In this document: positions 34,330-42,905 of the stretch, one piece after another
How the letters are laid out: each line of letters begins with the position of its first letter
Numbering within the stretch: position 1 is the stretch's first letter
Origin: Mesorhizobium loti
GTDB lineage: Bacteria > Pseudomonadota > Alphaproteobacteria > Rhizobiales > Rhizobiaceae
Length of the DNA stretch: 64,000 bases
Direction of reading: 5' to 3'
NCBI RefSeq assembly: GCF_003148495.1
Contig: NZ_QGGH01000001.1
Coordinates: 1,384,347-1,448,346 of the forward strand
Notes under the pieces: model-generated
Database searches by the model: none
Seen by the model: the letters and a program-made list of their open reading frames with translations, nothing else
Told to the model about the DNA's origin: nothing
Translations under genes and position numbers: made by a program

Positions 34330-34766
34330 ATGGCGCTCAGGCGGATGGACAACGTGGGGATCGTCGTCGAAGACATCGGAGAGACGATTGATTTCTTTCG
34401 CGAACTCGGCCTCGAGCTCGAAGGGCGGGCCACGATCGAAGGAGAGTGGGCCGGACGTGTCACTGGACTGGGCGATCAGCATGTCGAGATTGCCATGATG
34501 CGCACGCCGGACGGCCACAGCCGGCTCGAGCTCTCCCGTTTCCTCACGCCGCCTGTCGTCGAGATCACCGGAACGCCCCGGTCAACGCCCTAGGCTACCT
34601 CCGGGTCATGTTCACCGTGGACGACATCGACGAGACGCTTGAAAGGCTCCGCAGGCGCGGCGCGCAGCTCGTCGGTGAAGTCGTGCAGTATCTAGACGCG
34701 TATCGGCTCTGCTACATCCGTGGGCCTGGAGGGCTTCTCATCGGCCTCGCCCAAGAACTCAGTTGA
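34330..34766 (+). pseudogene. VOC-family protein, frameshifted
   Basis: Frame 1 (34330-34593) encodes ALRRMDNVGIVVEDIGETIDF...RLELSRFLTPPVV and then stops soon after. The rest (DHRNAPVNALGYLRVMF ... YIRGPGGLLIGLAQEL) is in another frame up to 34766. Together they form one vicinal-oxygen-chelate (glyoxalase/bleomycin-resistance-like) protein of about 145 residues. A single missing base near 34561-34563 (GTCGTCGAGATC) explains the break. Either a real pseudogene or a sequence error. Confidence 0.8.
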
Positions 34767-34799
34767 GCGCAATACGAAGACAAATGGCAGGAGTGACCA

Positions 34800-34883
34800 A
34801 TGTTAGCGAGCGTGTCCGAGGCTGCCTGCCTGTTCGAGGTCCCTCCCTCCACGGTCGGCCGCGTTCTCGCTAAGCTCGATTAG
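34800..34883 (+). pseudogene. HTH (LysR-type) N-terminal remnant
   Basis: A 27-codon ORF reading ASVSEAACLFEVPPSTVGRVLAKLD and then TAG. The segment SEAACLFEVPPSTVGRVLAKL looks like the helix-turn-helix of LysR-type regulators (S-A-A-x-L-x-V-x-x-S-T-V-S-R-x-L-x-x-L). Nothing recognisable follows. Probably a decayed fragment of a regulator that once accompanied the VOC gene. Confidence 0.5.
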
Positions 34884-34945
34884 GTCGTCAACCCGGGCCG
34901 GGACGCCCGCGAAAGCCGCCGTCAGCAGCCTTTAATGGACCTGCT

Positions 34946-35845
34946 CTAAAGATCCGCCTCGGCGAAGATGCGCGATGCCCAGTCGAGGAAGACGCGAAGG
35001 CGTGGCGACAGCTGCCTGTTCTGCGGGTAAAGCGCCGACAGCGGCGTTGGCGATGGCGGGCAGTCGGCCAGCACCTCGACGAGCGTCCCATCGACGAGAT
35101 CCTTCTCGAAGCGATAGCGCGGCGCCTGGATGAGGCCGAGGCCAAGCCGCGCCAGATCGGCGGCAGTGTCGGAATTGTTGGCCGCGACGCGCCCCGGCAG
35201 CCGGACCTCAAGGGTCTTGCCGGCGACGGTGAATTCGAACGGAAGGGTCTCGCCGGTGCGCGACGAGACGAAACCCACCGCCTGGTGGCCATCGAGCGCA
35301 CCGGGGGAGGCGGGCGTGCCGTGGCGTTCGAGATAGGCAGGGCTGGCGCAGGTGATCTCGCGGATGACAGCCAGGCGGCGCATGATCATGCCGCTGTCGG
35401 GCGGCTCGCCGACGCGTATGACGCAGTCGACGCCTTCGCGCACGAGATCGACCAGCCGGTCGCTCTGGCCGATCTGCAGGTCGATTCTGACATAGCGGGC
35501 GAGAAACTGCGGCAGGCGCGGCAAAAGGAACGTGCGGGTGAGCAGCGTGCTGGCGTCGATGCGCAGCAGGCCGAAAGGCTCGGCGTTGCGGAAGGCGGCC
35601 TCGGCGTCCTCGATCTCGGCCAGGATCGACAGGCAGCGCCGATAGTAGGCTTCGCCGTCCTGCGTGGCGTTCACCTGCCGTGTCGTTCGTTCCAGAAGCC
35701 GCGCGCCGAGATGCACTTCCAGCCGCCGGATCGCTTCCGTCGCGGTTGAACGCGGCAGGCCGAGATCGGCCGCGGCAGCGGTGAAGCTGCGCCGCTCCAG
35801 AACGCGAACAAACAGCCGCATCGTGTCCAGTCGATCCATGGCCAT
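34946..35845 (-). CDS. LysR-family transcriptional regulator
   Basis: A 299-residue CrgA-like LysR protein: FVRVLERRSFTAAAADLGLPRSTATEAIRRLE is the HTH, and LLRIDASTLLTRTFLLPRLPQF ... DCVIRVGEPPDSGMI the effector domain. It diverges from the SDR/SDR/tautomerase operon with a gap of about 97 bp, the classical layout for a LysR regulator and its target. The start may be the second codon (MDRLDT), as in relatives. Confidence 0.9.
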   Translation of the reverse strand: MAMDRLDTMRLFVRVLERRSFTAAAADLGLPRSTATEAIRRLEVHLGARLLERTTRQVNATQDGEAYYRRCLSILAEIEDAEAAFRNAEPFGLLRIDASTLLTRTFLLPRLPQFLARYVRIDLQIGQSDRLVDLVREGVDCVIRVGEPPDSGMIMRRLAVIREITCASPAYLERHGTPASPGALDGHQAVGFVSSRTGETLPFEFTVAGKTLEVRLPGRVAANNSDTAADLARLGLGLIQAPRYRFEKDLVDGTLVEVLADCPPSPTPLSALYPQNRQLSPRLRVFLDWASRIFAEADL

Positions 35846-35942
35846 TGTTCGCAGTTTCCGAATAGTGATGTCAATAGGCGGCTGATTATCCGGAATGTGG
35901 CATGGCCTATATCCGTGTCACCAACAACACGGAGACACTTCC

Positions 35943-36683
35943 ATGACATCTAACCAAACCAGAACGGCGATCGTGACCGGCGCCTCCAAGGGCATCGGTG
36001 CCGCCATCGCACAGCGACTCGCCCGCGACGGCATCGCCGTCGTCGTCAATTATGCACGGGGCCGCGCGGAGGCCGAAGAGCTTGTGCGCAGCATCGAGGC
36101 CGGCGGCGGCAAGGCGATCGCCGTTCAGGCCGATATCGCCGATCCGAATGGCCTCGCGGCACTTTTCGACGCCGGCGAGAAGGCGTTCGGCGGCATCGAT
36201 ATCCTCGTCAACAATGCCGGCATCATGAAGACGTCGCCGATCGCGCAGGCCGACGATGCTTCGTTCGATACGCAGATCGCGATCAACCTCGGCGGCGTGT
36301 TCCGCGGCATGCGGGAAGGTGCGCGCCGGATTCGCGACGGCGGCCGCATCGTCAATTTCTCGAGCAGCGTCGTTGGCCTCTACCAGCGGGGCTACGGCGT
36401 CTACGCCGCCACCAAGGCAGGCGTCGAGGCGATGACCCACATCCTGGCCAAGGAGCTTGGCGCGCGCCGTGTCACCGTCAACGCGGTGGCGCCCGGACCG
36501 ATCGAGACCGCCCTGTTCACGGACGGCAAGAGCGAGGCGCAGATCGAGGCCATCGGCAAGATGATCCCGCTCGGCCGGCTTGGCCAGCCTGACGACATTG
36601 CCGGGCTGGTGTCATTCCTGGCCGGGCCGGACAGCTTCTGGGTCAACGGACAAATCATCCGCGCCAATGGCGGCGTGGTCTGA
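35943..36683 (+). CDS. short-chain dehydrogenase/reductase
   Basis: A 246-residue classical SDR: cofactor loop TGASKGIGAAIA, NNAG motif (LVNNAGIM), active-site Ser in NFSSSVVG, YAATK motif, and a C-terminal WVNGQIIRANGG. FabG-like, NADP-preference suggested by NYARGRAEAE. First gene of a three-gene operon, divergent from a LysR gene. The start with MTSNQT follows ACACTTCC; the upstream in-frame extension lies in the promoter region. Confidence 0.9.
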   Translation: MTSNQTRTAIVTGASKGIGAAIAQRLARDGIAVVVNYARGRAEAEELVRSIEAGGGKAIAVQADIADPNGLAALFDAGEKAFGGIDILVNNAGIMKTSPIAQADDASFDTQIAINLGGVFRGMREGARRIRDGGRIVNFSSSVVGLYQRGYGVYAATKAGVEAMTHILAKELGARRVTVNAVAPGPIETALFTDGKSEAQIEAIGKMIPLGRLGQPDDIAGLVSFLAGPDSFWVNGQIIRANGGVV

Positions 36684-36693
36684 GGAGATAATC

Positions 36694-37587
36694 ATGCAAA
36701 AGACAATCCTGATCACCGGTGCTTCCAGCGGCTTCGGCGCGATGACCGCACGCGCCCTGGCTGGAGCGGGCCACACGGTCTACGCCTCGATGCGCGACCC
36801 CTTGGCGCGTGGCGGCGTGGCGGCAGCCGAGATGGAAAAGTTCGCTCGCGACGAGGGCCTGGCGCTCAAGCCGATCGCGCTCGACGTGACCTCGGACGCT
36901 TCGGCCGAGGCGGCGGTCCGGCTGATCCTCAGCGAGGCCGGCCAGCTCGACGTGCTGATCCACAACGCCGGGCACATGGGGTTCGGACCGACCGAGGCGT
37001 TCTTGCCCGAGCAACTGGCGCAGCTCTATGACGTAAACGTCGTCGGCACGCAGCGCGTCAATCGCGCGGCCCTACCGCATATGCGTTCTCTCGGCCGGGG
37101 CCAGATGATCTGGGTCGGTTCGAGCAGCACGCGCGGCGGCACGCCACCGTTCCTCGCGCCCTATTTCGCGGCCAAGGCCGGCATGGACGCGCTGGCGCAG
37201 AGCTATGCGCTGGAACTCGCCCGCTTCGGCATCGAAACGACCATCGTCGTGCCGGGCGCTTTCACCAAGGGCACCGAGCATTTCCACAATGCGGCGGCAC
37301 CCACCGATGCCGAGCGCGCCGGCGCCTACTGGTCCGGTCCCTATGCCGGTGTCGATCAGCAGGCGCTGAAAGGGCTGGCGGCATTGGAGCCGGCTGATGC
37401 CGATCCGGCTGATATCGCGGCGGCAATCGTCGACCTCGTGGCGATGCCTTGGGGAAACCGACCGCTGCGCGTCCACGTCGACCCGTCCGACGATGGCGCC
37501 GCGATCGTCAACGGCGTTGCCGACCGCGTGCGTGCGCAACTCCTGGAACGGATCGGCCTTGCCGACCTGCTCCATCCCAAAGCCTGA
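36694..37587 (+). CDS. short-chain dehydrogenase/reductase
   Basis: A 297-residue SDR of the retinol-dehydrogenase-like (classical, extended C-terminus) sort: TGASSGFGAMTARALAGAG, HNAGHMGFG, active-site VGSSSTRGG and YFAAK. C-terminal about 80 residues (ADPADIAAAIVDLVAMPWG ... LLERIGLADLLHP) form the usual substrate-lid region. RBS GAGGAG, 10 nt after the first SDR gene, so cotranscribed. Confidence 0.88.
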   Translation: MQKTILITGASSGFGAMTARALAGAGHTVYASMRDPLARGGVAAAEMEKFARDEGLALKPIALDVTSDASAEAAVRLILSEAGQLDVLIHNAGHMGFGPTEAFLPEQLAQLYDVNVVGTQRVNRAALPHMRSLGRGQMIWVGSSSTRGGTPPFLAPYFAAKAGMDALAQSYALELARFGIETTIVVPGAFTKGTEHFHNAAAPTDAERAGAYWSGPYAGVDQQALKGLAALEPADADPADIAAAIVDLVAMPWGNRPLRVHVDPSDDGAAIVNGVADRVRAQLLERIGLADLLHPKA

Positions 37588-37617
37588 AATCCACCCTCAA
37601 GAGACAGGAAAACGATC

Positions 37618-37830
37618 ATGCCATTCGCCAACATCAAGATGCCGCAAGCCGCTCTCTCCAAGGCGCAAAAAGAAGACCTCATCCATCGAACCACAGCCAT
37701 GTTCGTCGACTTCTTCGGCGAGGGTGTGCGCCCCCACACGATGGTGCTGGTGGAGGAGGTCGCCGACGGCGGTTATGGCCGGGCCGACGAAGTGTTCGTC
37801 GTGCCGGAGGCCTATCGCGCCAAGGCGTAG
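37618..37830 (+). CDS. tautomerase-family protein (4-OT-like)
   Basis: A 70-residue protein. After removal of Met it begins PFANIKMP, giving the catalytic Pro1 of the 4-oxalocrotonate tautomerase superfamily. The rest (ALSKAQKEDLIHRTTAMFVDFFGEGVRPHTMVLVEEV) follows the beta-alpha-beta pattern, including a conserved-looking VLVEEVADGGYG. Third gene of the SDR operon (30-nt gap). Such an enzyme isomerises dienols in ring-fission pathways, though only the fold is certain here. Confidence 0.85.
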   Translation: MPFANIKMPQAALSKAQKEDLIHRTTAMFVDFFGEGVRPHTMVLVEEVADGGYGRADEVFVVPEAYRAKA

Positions 37831-37911
37831 CGGCGCAGGGGCGAGCGACGGCTCTGCTTCTCGCAAAACCGGGACGAGGAACCCAGATTCTTCAAGATCT
37901 GCGCCAGCACC

Positions 37912-37943
37912 CTCACCCGCTGCGAAGCAGCGGGGTGAGGGCT
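37912..37943. repeat. RIME-like hairpin between convergent genes
   Basis: CCCTCACCCGCTGC-GAAG-CAGCGGGGTGAGGG, a near-perfect stem between the tautomerase gene and a convergent LysR gene. The CAGCGGGGTG half recurs at 63941. It may serve as a two-way terminator, but lacks T-runs. Confidence 0.6.
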
Positions 37944-37986
37944 GCGCTGCGCTGCAACGCTTGGTTGGCAAGCGCAGACCTCCGCC

Positions 37987-38898
37987 TCAATCGCTCTTGG
38001 TCATCCCAATCCAGTCGGCCGCCACTTCGGCAAAAAGCCAGTCGCGGAACGCCTTGATCTTTTTCTGGCGCAGTGCGCCATCGCGATAGACGACGTAGTA
38101 GCGTGAGGCGGATTTGAGCGCGAGGTCGAAGGGCCGGACCAGCCGCCCTGCCGCCAGATCGGCCGACACCAGCGCGCTTCGACCCAGCAGCACGCCTTCG
38201 CCATGCACCGCGGCCTCGACGGCAAAGGTGGCGGAATCGAAGCGCACGCCGCGCTTGGGATCGACGTCGCCAACGCCGGCGTGTTGCAGCCATGTCGCCC
38301 AGTCGATGCGAAAGGCGTCGTGGATCAGTTTGTGATGCCTGAGATCCCCGGGCAGGCGCAACGGATGTTCGCCTTGCAGCAGCTCCGGGCTGCAGACGGG
38401 GAAGACCTCTTCATCGGCAAGAAATTCCGCTGTCACCCCGGCATAGCCGCCCTTGCCGTAACGGATGGCGATGTCGATGCCGTCGCTGACGAAATCGGAA
38501 AGCACGCCCGAGGTCGACAGCCGCACGTCGATATCCGTGTTGGCGCGGTGGAAGCGATGCAGCCTCGGCACCAGCCAGCGGCCTGCAAAACCGTCCGATG
38601 TGCTGACATTCAAGATGCCCGTGGTGCGGTCGGGCGTTGCGGCGATGGTGGCGGCGGCGATCTGGTCCAGCGCCTTCCTGACTTCCGACGCGTAGGCGGC
38701 GCCTACCAAGGTCAAGCGCACGGACCTCGTTCCCCGATCGAAAAGCTGGATGCCCAGCCTGTCCTCGATGTTGCGGATGGCGCGGCTGACCGCGCCATGG
38801 GTGACGTTGAGCTCACCCGCCGCCTTCGAGAAACTCAGATGCCTGGCAGCGGCTTCGAAGGCGGGCAGGGCGGTGAGGGGCGGCAGTCTGCGCGGCAT
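37987..38898 (-). CDS. LysR-family regulator, GcvA-type
   Basis: A 303-residue protein with the GcvA/TrpI-type N-terminus MPRRLPPLTALPAFEAAARHLSFSKAAGELNVTHGAVSRAIRNIE and effector domain (GILNVSTSDGFAGRWLVPRL ... DIAIRYGKGGYAG). The start is set by the family's MPRRLPPL; the long frame upstream is a shadow. The nearest upstream gene is the DUF1127 gene on the opposite strand, 217 bp away, so it may regulate the DUF1127-NmrA pair. Confidence 0.9.
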   Translation of the reverse strand: MPRRLPPLTALPAFEAAARHLSFSKAAGELNVTHGAVSRAIRNIEDRLGIQLFDRGTRSVRLTLVGAAYASEVRKALDQIAAATIAATPDRTTGILNVSTSDGFAGRWLVPRLHRFHRANTDIDVRLSTSGVLSDFVSDGIDIAIRYGKGGYAGVTAEFLADEEVFPVCSPELLQGEHPLRLPGDLRHHKLIHDAFRIDWATWLQHAGVGDVDPKRGVRFDSATFAVEAAVHGEGVLLGRSALVSADLAAGRLVRPFDLALKSASRYYVVYRDGALRQKKIKAFRDWLFAEVAADWIGMTKSD

Positions 38899-39115
38899 GA
38901 TCCACCTGTGAGCGTTACTCACAAATCCTGCACAAAGAGTCGTTTGTCGTCCAGCCCGGAAATGTCCAATTTGTAGGGGTAGAAGCGCATCCAGATCGGG
39001 TTTTCGATCTCGTCGCTGCACTGAATGACCAGAAACAGTGTGAGCAATCGTCATGCTTGTCCCCCTGCGGACGGCGTCGGCACGCTTGCGCCCAGGCAAA
39101 CACAGGAGACGAACA

Positions 39116-39298
39116 ATGAACCCGACCCTCGAATCCATCAGCGCCGCGATGAGCGGCCTTGCACTCAGAACCTCGGCAGTCGTCGAGCGCCGCCGCATGC
39201 TGCGCCGGGTTGCGCGCTTTTCGGACCATCGCTTGCACGACATCGGCCTGGAGCGCGACTGGGACGGTTCCATCCTGCGCAATGGGAGGGCGATATGA
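39116..39298 (+). CDS. DUF1127 small protein
   Basis: A 60-residue protein whose C-terminal half holds the DUF1127 core with its Arg-rich pattern (RRRMLRRVARFSDHRLHDIGLERD). DUF1127 proteins are common in rhizobia, and some bind RNA and affect phosphate or stress regulation. RBS AGGAGACGAACA. The stop overlaps the next start as ATGA, so the NmrA-like protein is translated from the same message. Confidence 0.85.
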   Translation: MNPTLESISAAMSGLALRTSAVVERRRMLRRVARFSDHRLHDIGLERDWDGSILRNGRAI

Positions 39299-40197
39299 CC
39301 AGCACCCTGATCATCGGCGCGACGGGGCTTCTCGGCGGCGAGATGGCGAAGGCCAGCGCCCGCAATGGCAATGATATTCATGTCCTGGTCCGACCCTCAA
39401 CAGCCGGCAATGAAGAGCGGCTGCGCCCGCTGAAGGAGCTCGGCGCTAAAATCCATGTCGGCGATCTCGACGACTATGACAGCCTTGTCCGCGCCGCAGG
39501 CGCGGTCGATCGCGTCATCAGCTCGGTGCATGTGGATTCGGCCAGCGAGATGACGCTGGTGCGGGCGCTCAGGGATGCCGGCGTCTCCCGCTACGTGCCT
39601 TCCGCCGGCTTCGGCCTCGACTTTGCCGCCGCCGCACCGGGCTCGGTTCCACCGCTCGATCTCAAGAGAGCCGTGTTCGACGCAATCAAGGAGGCGGATC
39701 TGCCCTATACGGTGATCTACACCAATGGTTTCTTTTCGACATGGGTGGCGACGCTGGGCGATTTGATGCGCTTCGGCTCGTCGCCTTTGCCCCCCGATGA
39801 GGTGACGCTCTATGGCGACGGCAATGTGCCGGCGACGTTCGTTAGCGAGAAGGACATCGCCGCGGTCACCTTGCGCGCGCTGAACGACCCCAGTGCCGTC
39901 CGCAGCGAAATCCGGATCGCCCGGAACCGGACAACCCAGAGCGAAATGATCGACCTGTGGCGCCGGGTGAGCGGCCGCTCGCCGCGCATCGTGCAGCAGA
40001 GTGCGGCGGAGCTTGAGGCGATGATCGCGTCAGCCCCCTGGCTCGGACTGCTGCGGGCGTTCTGGATTCGCGGCGAAACCGCGCTTGAGACGGCTACACC
40101 GGAAGCCGGGGCGCTGTATCCGGAGCTGACGTTCGAGACCATCGAGAGCGCTTATGTGGCGATAGCGGACGCCGAGGGTCAACAGCGGCGGGGCTGA
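39295..40197 (+). CDS. NmrA/NAD(P)-binding family protein
   Basis: A 300-residue atypical SDR of the NmrA/isoflavone-reductase sort: IIGATGLLGGEMAKASARNG, VLVRPST, the hallmark PSAGFGLDF (in place of an SDR YxxxK), then YTVIYTNGFFSTW and a C-terminal helical part. Some NmrA relatives are enzymes and others redox-sensing regulators; no choice is possible from sequence. ATGA coupled to the DUF1127 gene, an unusual pairing. Confidence 0.85.
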   Translation: MTSTLIIGATGLLGGEMAKASARNGNDIHVLVRPSTAGNEERLRPLKELGAKIHVGDLDDYDSLVRAAGAVDRVISSVHVDSASEMTLVRALRDAGVSRYVPSAGFGLDFAAAAPGSVPPLDLKRAVFDAIKEADLPYTVIYTNGFFSTWVATLGDLMRFGSSPLPPDEVTLYGDGNVPATFVSEKDIAAVTLRALNDPSAVRSEIRIARNRTTQSEMIDLWRRVSGRSPRIVQQSAAELEAMIASAPWLGLLRAFWIRGETALETATPEAGALYPELTFETIESAYVAIADAEGQQRRG

Positions 40198-40227
40198 GGA
40201 GGCATGGTGCCGACGCCGCCGGAGGGC

Positions 40228-41121
40228 CTACTTGCCGGCCATGTGATCGGCAAGCGTCTGGGCCTGGGCGAGAAGTGCCGGGAAGACAGGCTCGCTCGGC
40301 AGGTGCTGGCCCATGCAGGCGCGATAGTCGGCGTCACCTTTTTCCCAGGCGACGTTGGCGGCATCATACGCCGTTTCGTCCTTGAGGTCCGAGGCTTGGT
40401 AGGCCTCCTGGAATTTCTGGGCGGCGGCGTCCGCCGAGGTCCACACGGCGTCGCAGGCCGTGATCTTCGGAACAGGCGGTGTCGCGGGTGCCGAGGCGAT
40501 CATGACGCTGTTGCCCTTGACGATGGTGACAATGACCTGCTGGTCGGGGTTCGGCCCTATGTCCTGCGCCCAGCCGCCGAGCCGTGCAAAGGCGATGTCT
40601 GCGCCTTCGGGCTTCTTCAGGGACAAGTCGAGCGTCCCGGTGAACGCGGCGTCGCTGTTGATCGCCTGGGTGTAGAAAGCATCGAGCTTCAGCGCCGCAT
40701 CGATGTCGGCGGGCAGTCTGAAGTTTTCGTCGAGTTCGGCTGCCCTGGACTGGAGCCAGCGCTCGAGCAGCCCCCGCGTCGTTGCCACGAGGCTCGGGCC
40801 GTCGTCGCTTTTGGCGTATCGCAAACCGTCGAGCATGCCGAACCCGATATCGGCATCGCTCAGGCTTCCGAGATTGATCGTGCCGTTTGCCGGGAAATCG
40901 GCAACCGCCAAGGGGCCGAGAATGGTGGACAGACGCCCTTCGAGATCGGTCAACGCCTTCGCCCCGGCGGCATCGAGCGTTTCCACGGGGTCGTTCGCAC
41001 TTGCCATTGCCGCGATGGCGGAAATCGCCTTGTCGCGTGCGGCGATATAATCGTCCTCCGGCGAGGCCGCGAAAACCGTGCCGGTCACGAGCGCGAAGAT
41101 GATGGTCCAGACCAACCGCAT
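40228..41121 (-). CDS. secreted protein, unknown function (297 aa)
   Basis: Signal peptide MRLVWTIIFALVTGTVFAA, then a mature protein of about 278 residues. It is Ala-rich and helical in its first half, then a WVxxGxxxD-like beta region (FARLGGWAQDIGPNPDQQVIVTIVKGN), and a helical C-terminus with Cys residues (ITACDAVW, YRACMGQHL), probably one disulfide. No family recognised. Periplasmic. It converges on the NmrA-like gene. Confidence 0.75.
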   Translation of the reverse strand: MRLVWTIIFALVTGTVFAASPEDDYIAARDKAISAIAAMASANDPVETLDAAGAKALTDLEGRLSTILGPLAVADFPANGTINLGSLSDADIGFGMLDGLRYAKSDDGPSLVATTRGLLERWLQSRAAELDENFRLPADIDAALKLDAFYTQAINSDAAFTGTLDLSLKKPEGADIAFARLGGWAQDIGPNPDQQVIVTIVKGNSVMIASAPATPPVPKITACDAVWTSADAAAQKFQEAYQASDLKDETAYDAANVAWEKGDADYRACMGQHLPSEPVFPALLAQAQTLADHMAGK

Positions 41122-41432
41122 GACATACCCCCCGTGGCGATCCACAAGCTGGGAGCCATCGGGCAGCTTTGCGGCAATTGCGCGGCAGCAACCGCAAGGG
41201 ATGCAATCGGCCCATTAACCATCGATTAACTATCCGGTCGCCTTTGAATCAAATTTGGCGGATAGTGTTTTTGGGCCGAACGAGGCTGCTCGAGGGATCT
41301 GGAAGGACAGCAATTGTCAGCGTGGCGCGCCGCTTTTCGGTCGCGCGCGGCAGTCTGAATTCAAAAAGAAGCGACGGACCACCGTCGCCTTGCGGGGAGG
41401 CGCCAGCATCATTTTTGATGAGGAGCGCCAGA
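41122..41432. other. intergenic region, no gene seen
   Basis: A 311-bp gap between divergent genes (secreted protein to the left, small helical protein to the right). It contains TTAACCATCGATTAA-type AT-rich promoter-like sequence near 41215-41231. The open frame crossing it has no ribosome site and no recognisable sequence. Confidence 0.5.
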
Positions 41433-41714
41433 ATGAAGATCGAAGACGCAGTTACGGCAGTGACAGCCGAGGCCAACGCGCTGCTATCTTGCCTCGGCCA
41501 GCCCGTCGTCGCCTACCACGTCACGGCAATCATGCGAGAGGCAGACCTGGAACACGCCAGGCAGATGCAGCTTGCCTTGATGCGACGAAGCATCGAGGCG
41601 CTCGTCGATGACGGCCTCGAGAGTGTGGCCGCCGAACATTTTGTTTCACAGTTCCATGGTCGCGTTGGTTTGACCTGGAGGCTGCTGCACGCTGCGGATG
41701 GCGTGGCGCATTGA
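41433..41714 (+). CDS. small helical protein (93 aa)
   Basis: An all-alpha pattern (IEDAVTAVTAEANALLSCLGQPVVAYHV and ADLEHARQMQLALMRRSIEALVDDGLESVAAEHF) with no signal peptide or membrane helix. GAGGAGCGCCAGA gives a good ribosome site for the ATG before KIEDA. No family recognised. It is followed on the same strand by the Sel1-repeat gene (33-nt gap). Confidence 0.55.
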   Translation: MKIEDAVTAVTAEANALLSCLGQPVVAYHVTAIMREADLEHARQMQLALMRRSIEALVDDGLESVAAEHFVSQFHGRVGLTWRLLHAADGVAH

Positions 41715-41746
41715 TCTCGGCCAAACGGGCGGCGATCGAGCTTTGA

Positions 41747-42826
41747 TTGTCCGTGTTGCAAATGGAAGCAATGCGCCTCATACCCTGTTGTTACGACTGG
41801 CCAAGGTTCGAGCCGAAGTTGCTGGGGGCGAATGTGTGGTTGACTCAAAGGGTCGCTTCGTTGGTCCGTGCGATAGCATTCCTCTGTGTAGTGCTGTTGC
41901 CAACTTTGCCTTTGACAGATGCCTTCGCAAGCTCCTTGGAGGCGCAGGCGGCCTATGACGCTAAGAACTATGAGGAAGCGTTCAAGCAGTGGAAGCCGCT
42001 GGCCGATGCTGGGGATGCCTCAGCGGAGTTCGGCTTAGGTGTCTTGTATGGTCAGGGTTTGGGCCTCGCGCAGGATAAGAAACGAGCCGTATTGTTGTGG
42101 CGCAAGGCGGCGGAGCAAGGAAACGCCGACGCCGCGTTCTATCTCGGCTCGTGCTATCTGATTGGCGACGGCGTTGAGAAAAAAGATGCGTCAGTTGCCG
42201 CGATGTGGATCCGCCGTGCGGCGGAGGCGGGGCAAGCCCAAGCCCAAAATCAACTAGGTAGTTTGTATTGGCGAGGTGAGGGCGTACCCGCCGATGACAA
42301 GCTGGCGTTTGGCTGGTGGCTCAAAGCCGCCCAAGCGGATGTTGCGGAGTCTCAATACAACGTCGGAGCGTCCTACACCTCTGGCAGGGGCGTTGCCAAA
42401 GATGATGCCCAGGCGATGGTCTGGCAACTGAGAGCGGCGAAGCAAGGGCTTGCCCCCGCGCAATACGTGCTGGGTTATCGATATGCGCAGGGGATGGGGG
42501 TCACCAGAAGCGGGCCAGATGCAATTGGGTGGTGGCTGAAGTCCGCCAATCAGGGGTACGTCGATGCCGAACTGGCCTTGGGATATGCTTATGTCACAGG
42601 GCAACTTATTCCGAGGGACACACGATCTGCCGCAATTTGGTTGGAGAAGGCGGCAAATCAAGAGAGCGTTGATGCGCAGTTTAATCTCGGTCTATTAAAT
42701 TACACTGGAATTAATGGGAATATAGATTACGGGAAGGCAGTTTTCTGGTTTCGAAAAGCTGCCTTAAATGGAAATGAAAAGGCGAAGGCTCAGTTGGAAT
42801 TGATGAAGTCCAAGGGTCAGATTTGA
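41747..42826 (+). CDS. secreted Sel1-repeat protein
   Basis: A 359-residue protein with a membrane-targeting segment near residues 36-62 (VASLVRAIAFLCVVLLPTLPLTDAFA), so the true start may be internal (for instance near residue 9). Then about seven Sel1 (SEL1-like TPR) repeats of about 36 residues, each with the A-x-x-x-L-G-x-x-Y-x-x-G-x-G-V pattern (EFGLGVLYGQGLG, FYLGSCYLIGDGV, NQLGSLYWRGEGV, YNVGASYTSGRGV, YVLGYRYAQGMGV). The last 200 bp are clearly more AT-rich than the rest (TTAAATTACACTGG), a sign of foreign or recombined sequence. Protein-binding scaffold. Confidence 0.8.
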   Translation: MSVLQMEAMRLIPCCYDWPRFEPKLLGANVWLTQRVASLVRAIAFLCVVLLPTLPLTDAFASSLEAQAAYDAKNYEEAFKQWKPLADAGDASAEFGLGVLYGQGLGLAQDKKRAVLLWRKAAEQGNADAAFYLGSCYLIGDGVEKKDASVAAMWIRRAAEAGQAQAQNQLGSLYWRGEGVPADDKLAFGWWLKAAQADVAESQYNVGASYTSGRGVAKDDAQAMVWQLRAAKQGLAPAQYVLGYRYAQGMGVTRSGPDAIGWWLKSANQGYVDAELALGYAYVTGQLIPRDTRSAAIWLEKAANQESVDAQFNLGLLNYTGINGNIDYGKAVFWFRKAALNGNEKAKAQLELMKSKGQI

Positions 42827-42905
42827 AAATTGCGGATTGTGGAGAACGACGCGACTACCTGCGTTCGCAACCTGCAATAACCACGTCGTCCGGACAAAGC
42901 TTCAG

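Noticed and set aside
40228..41229. Long plus-strand frame over the secreted protein gene
   Set aside because: Shadow frame of a GC-rich gene; the minus-strand ORF has a clear signal peptide and Cys pattern.
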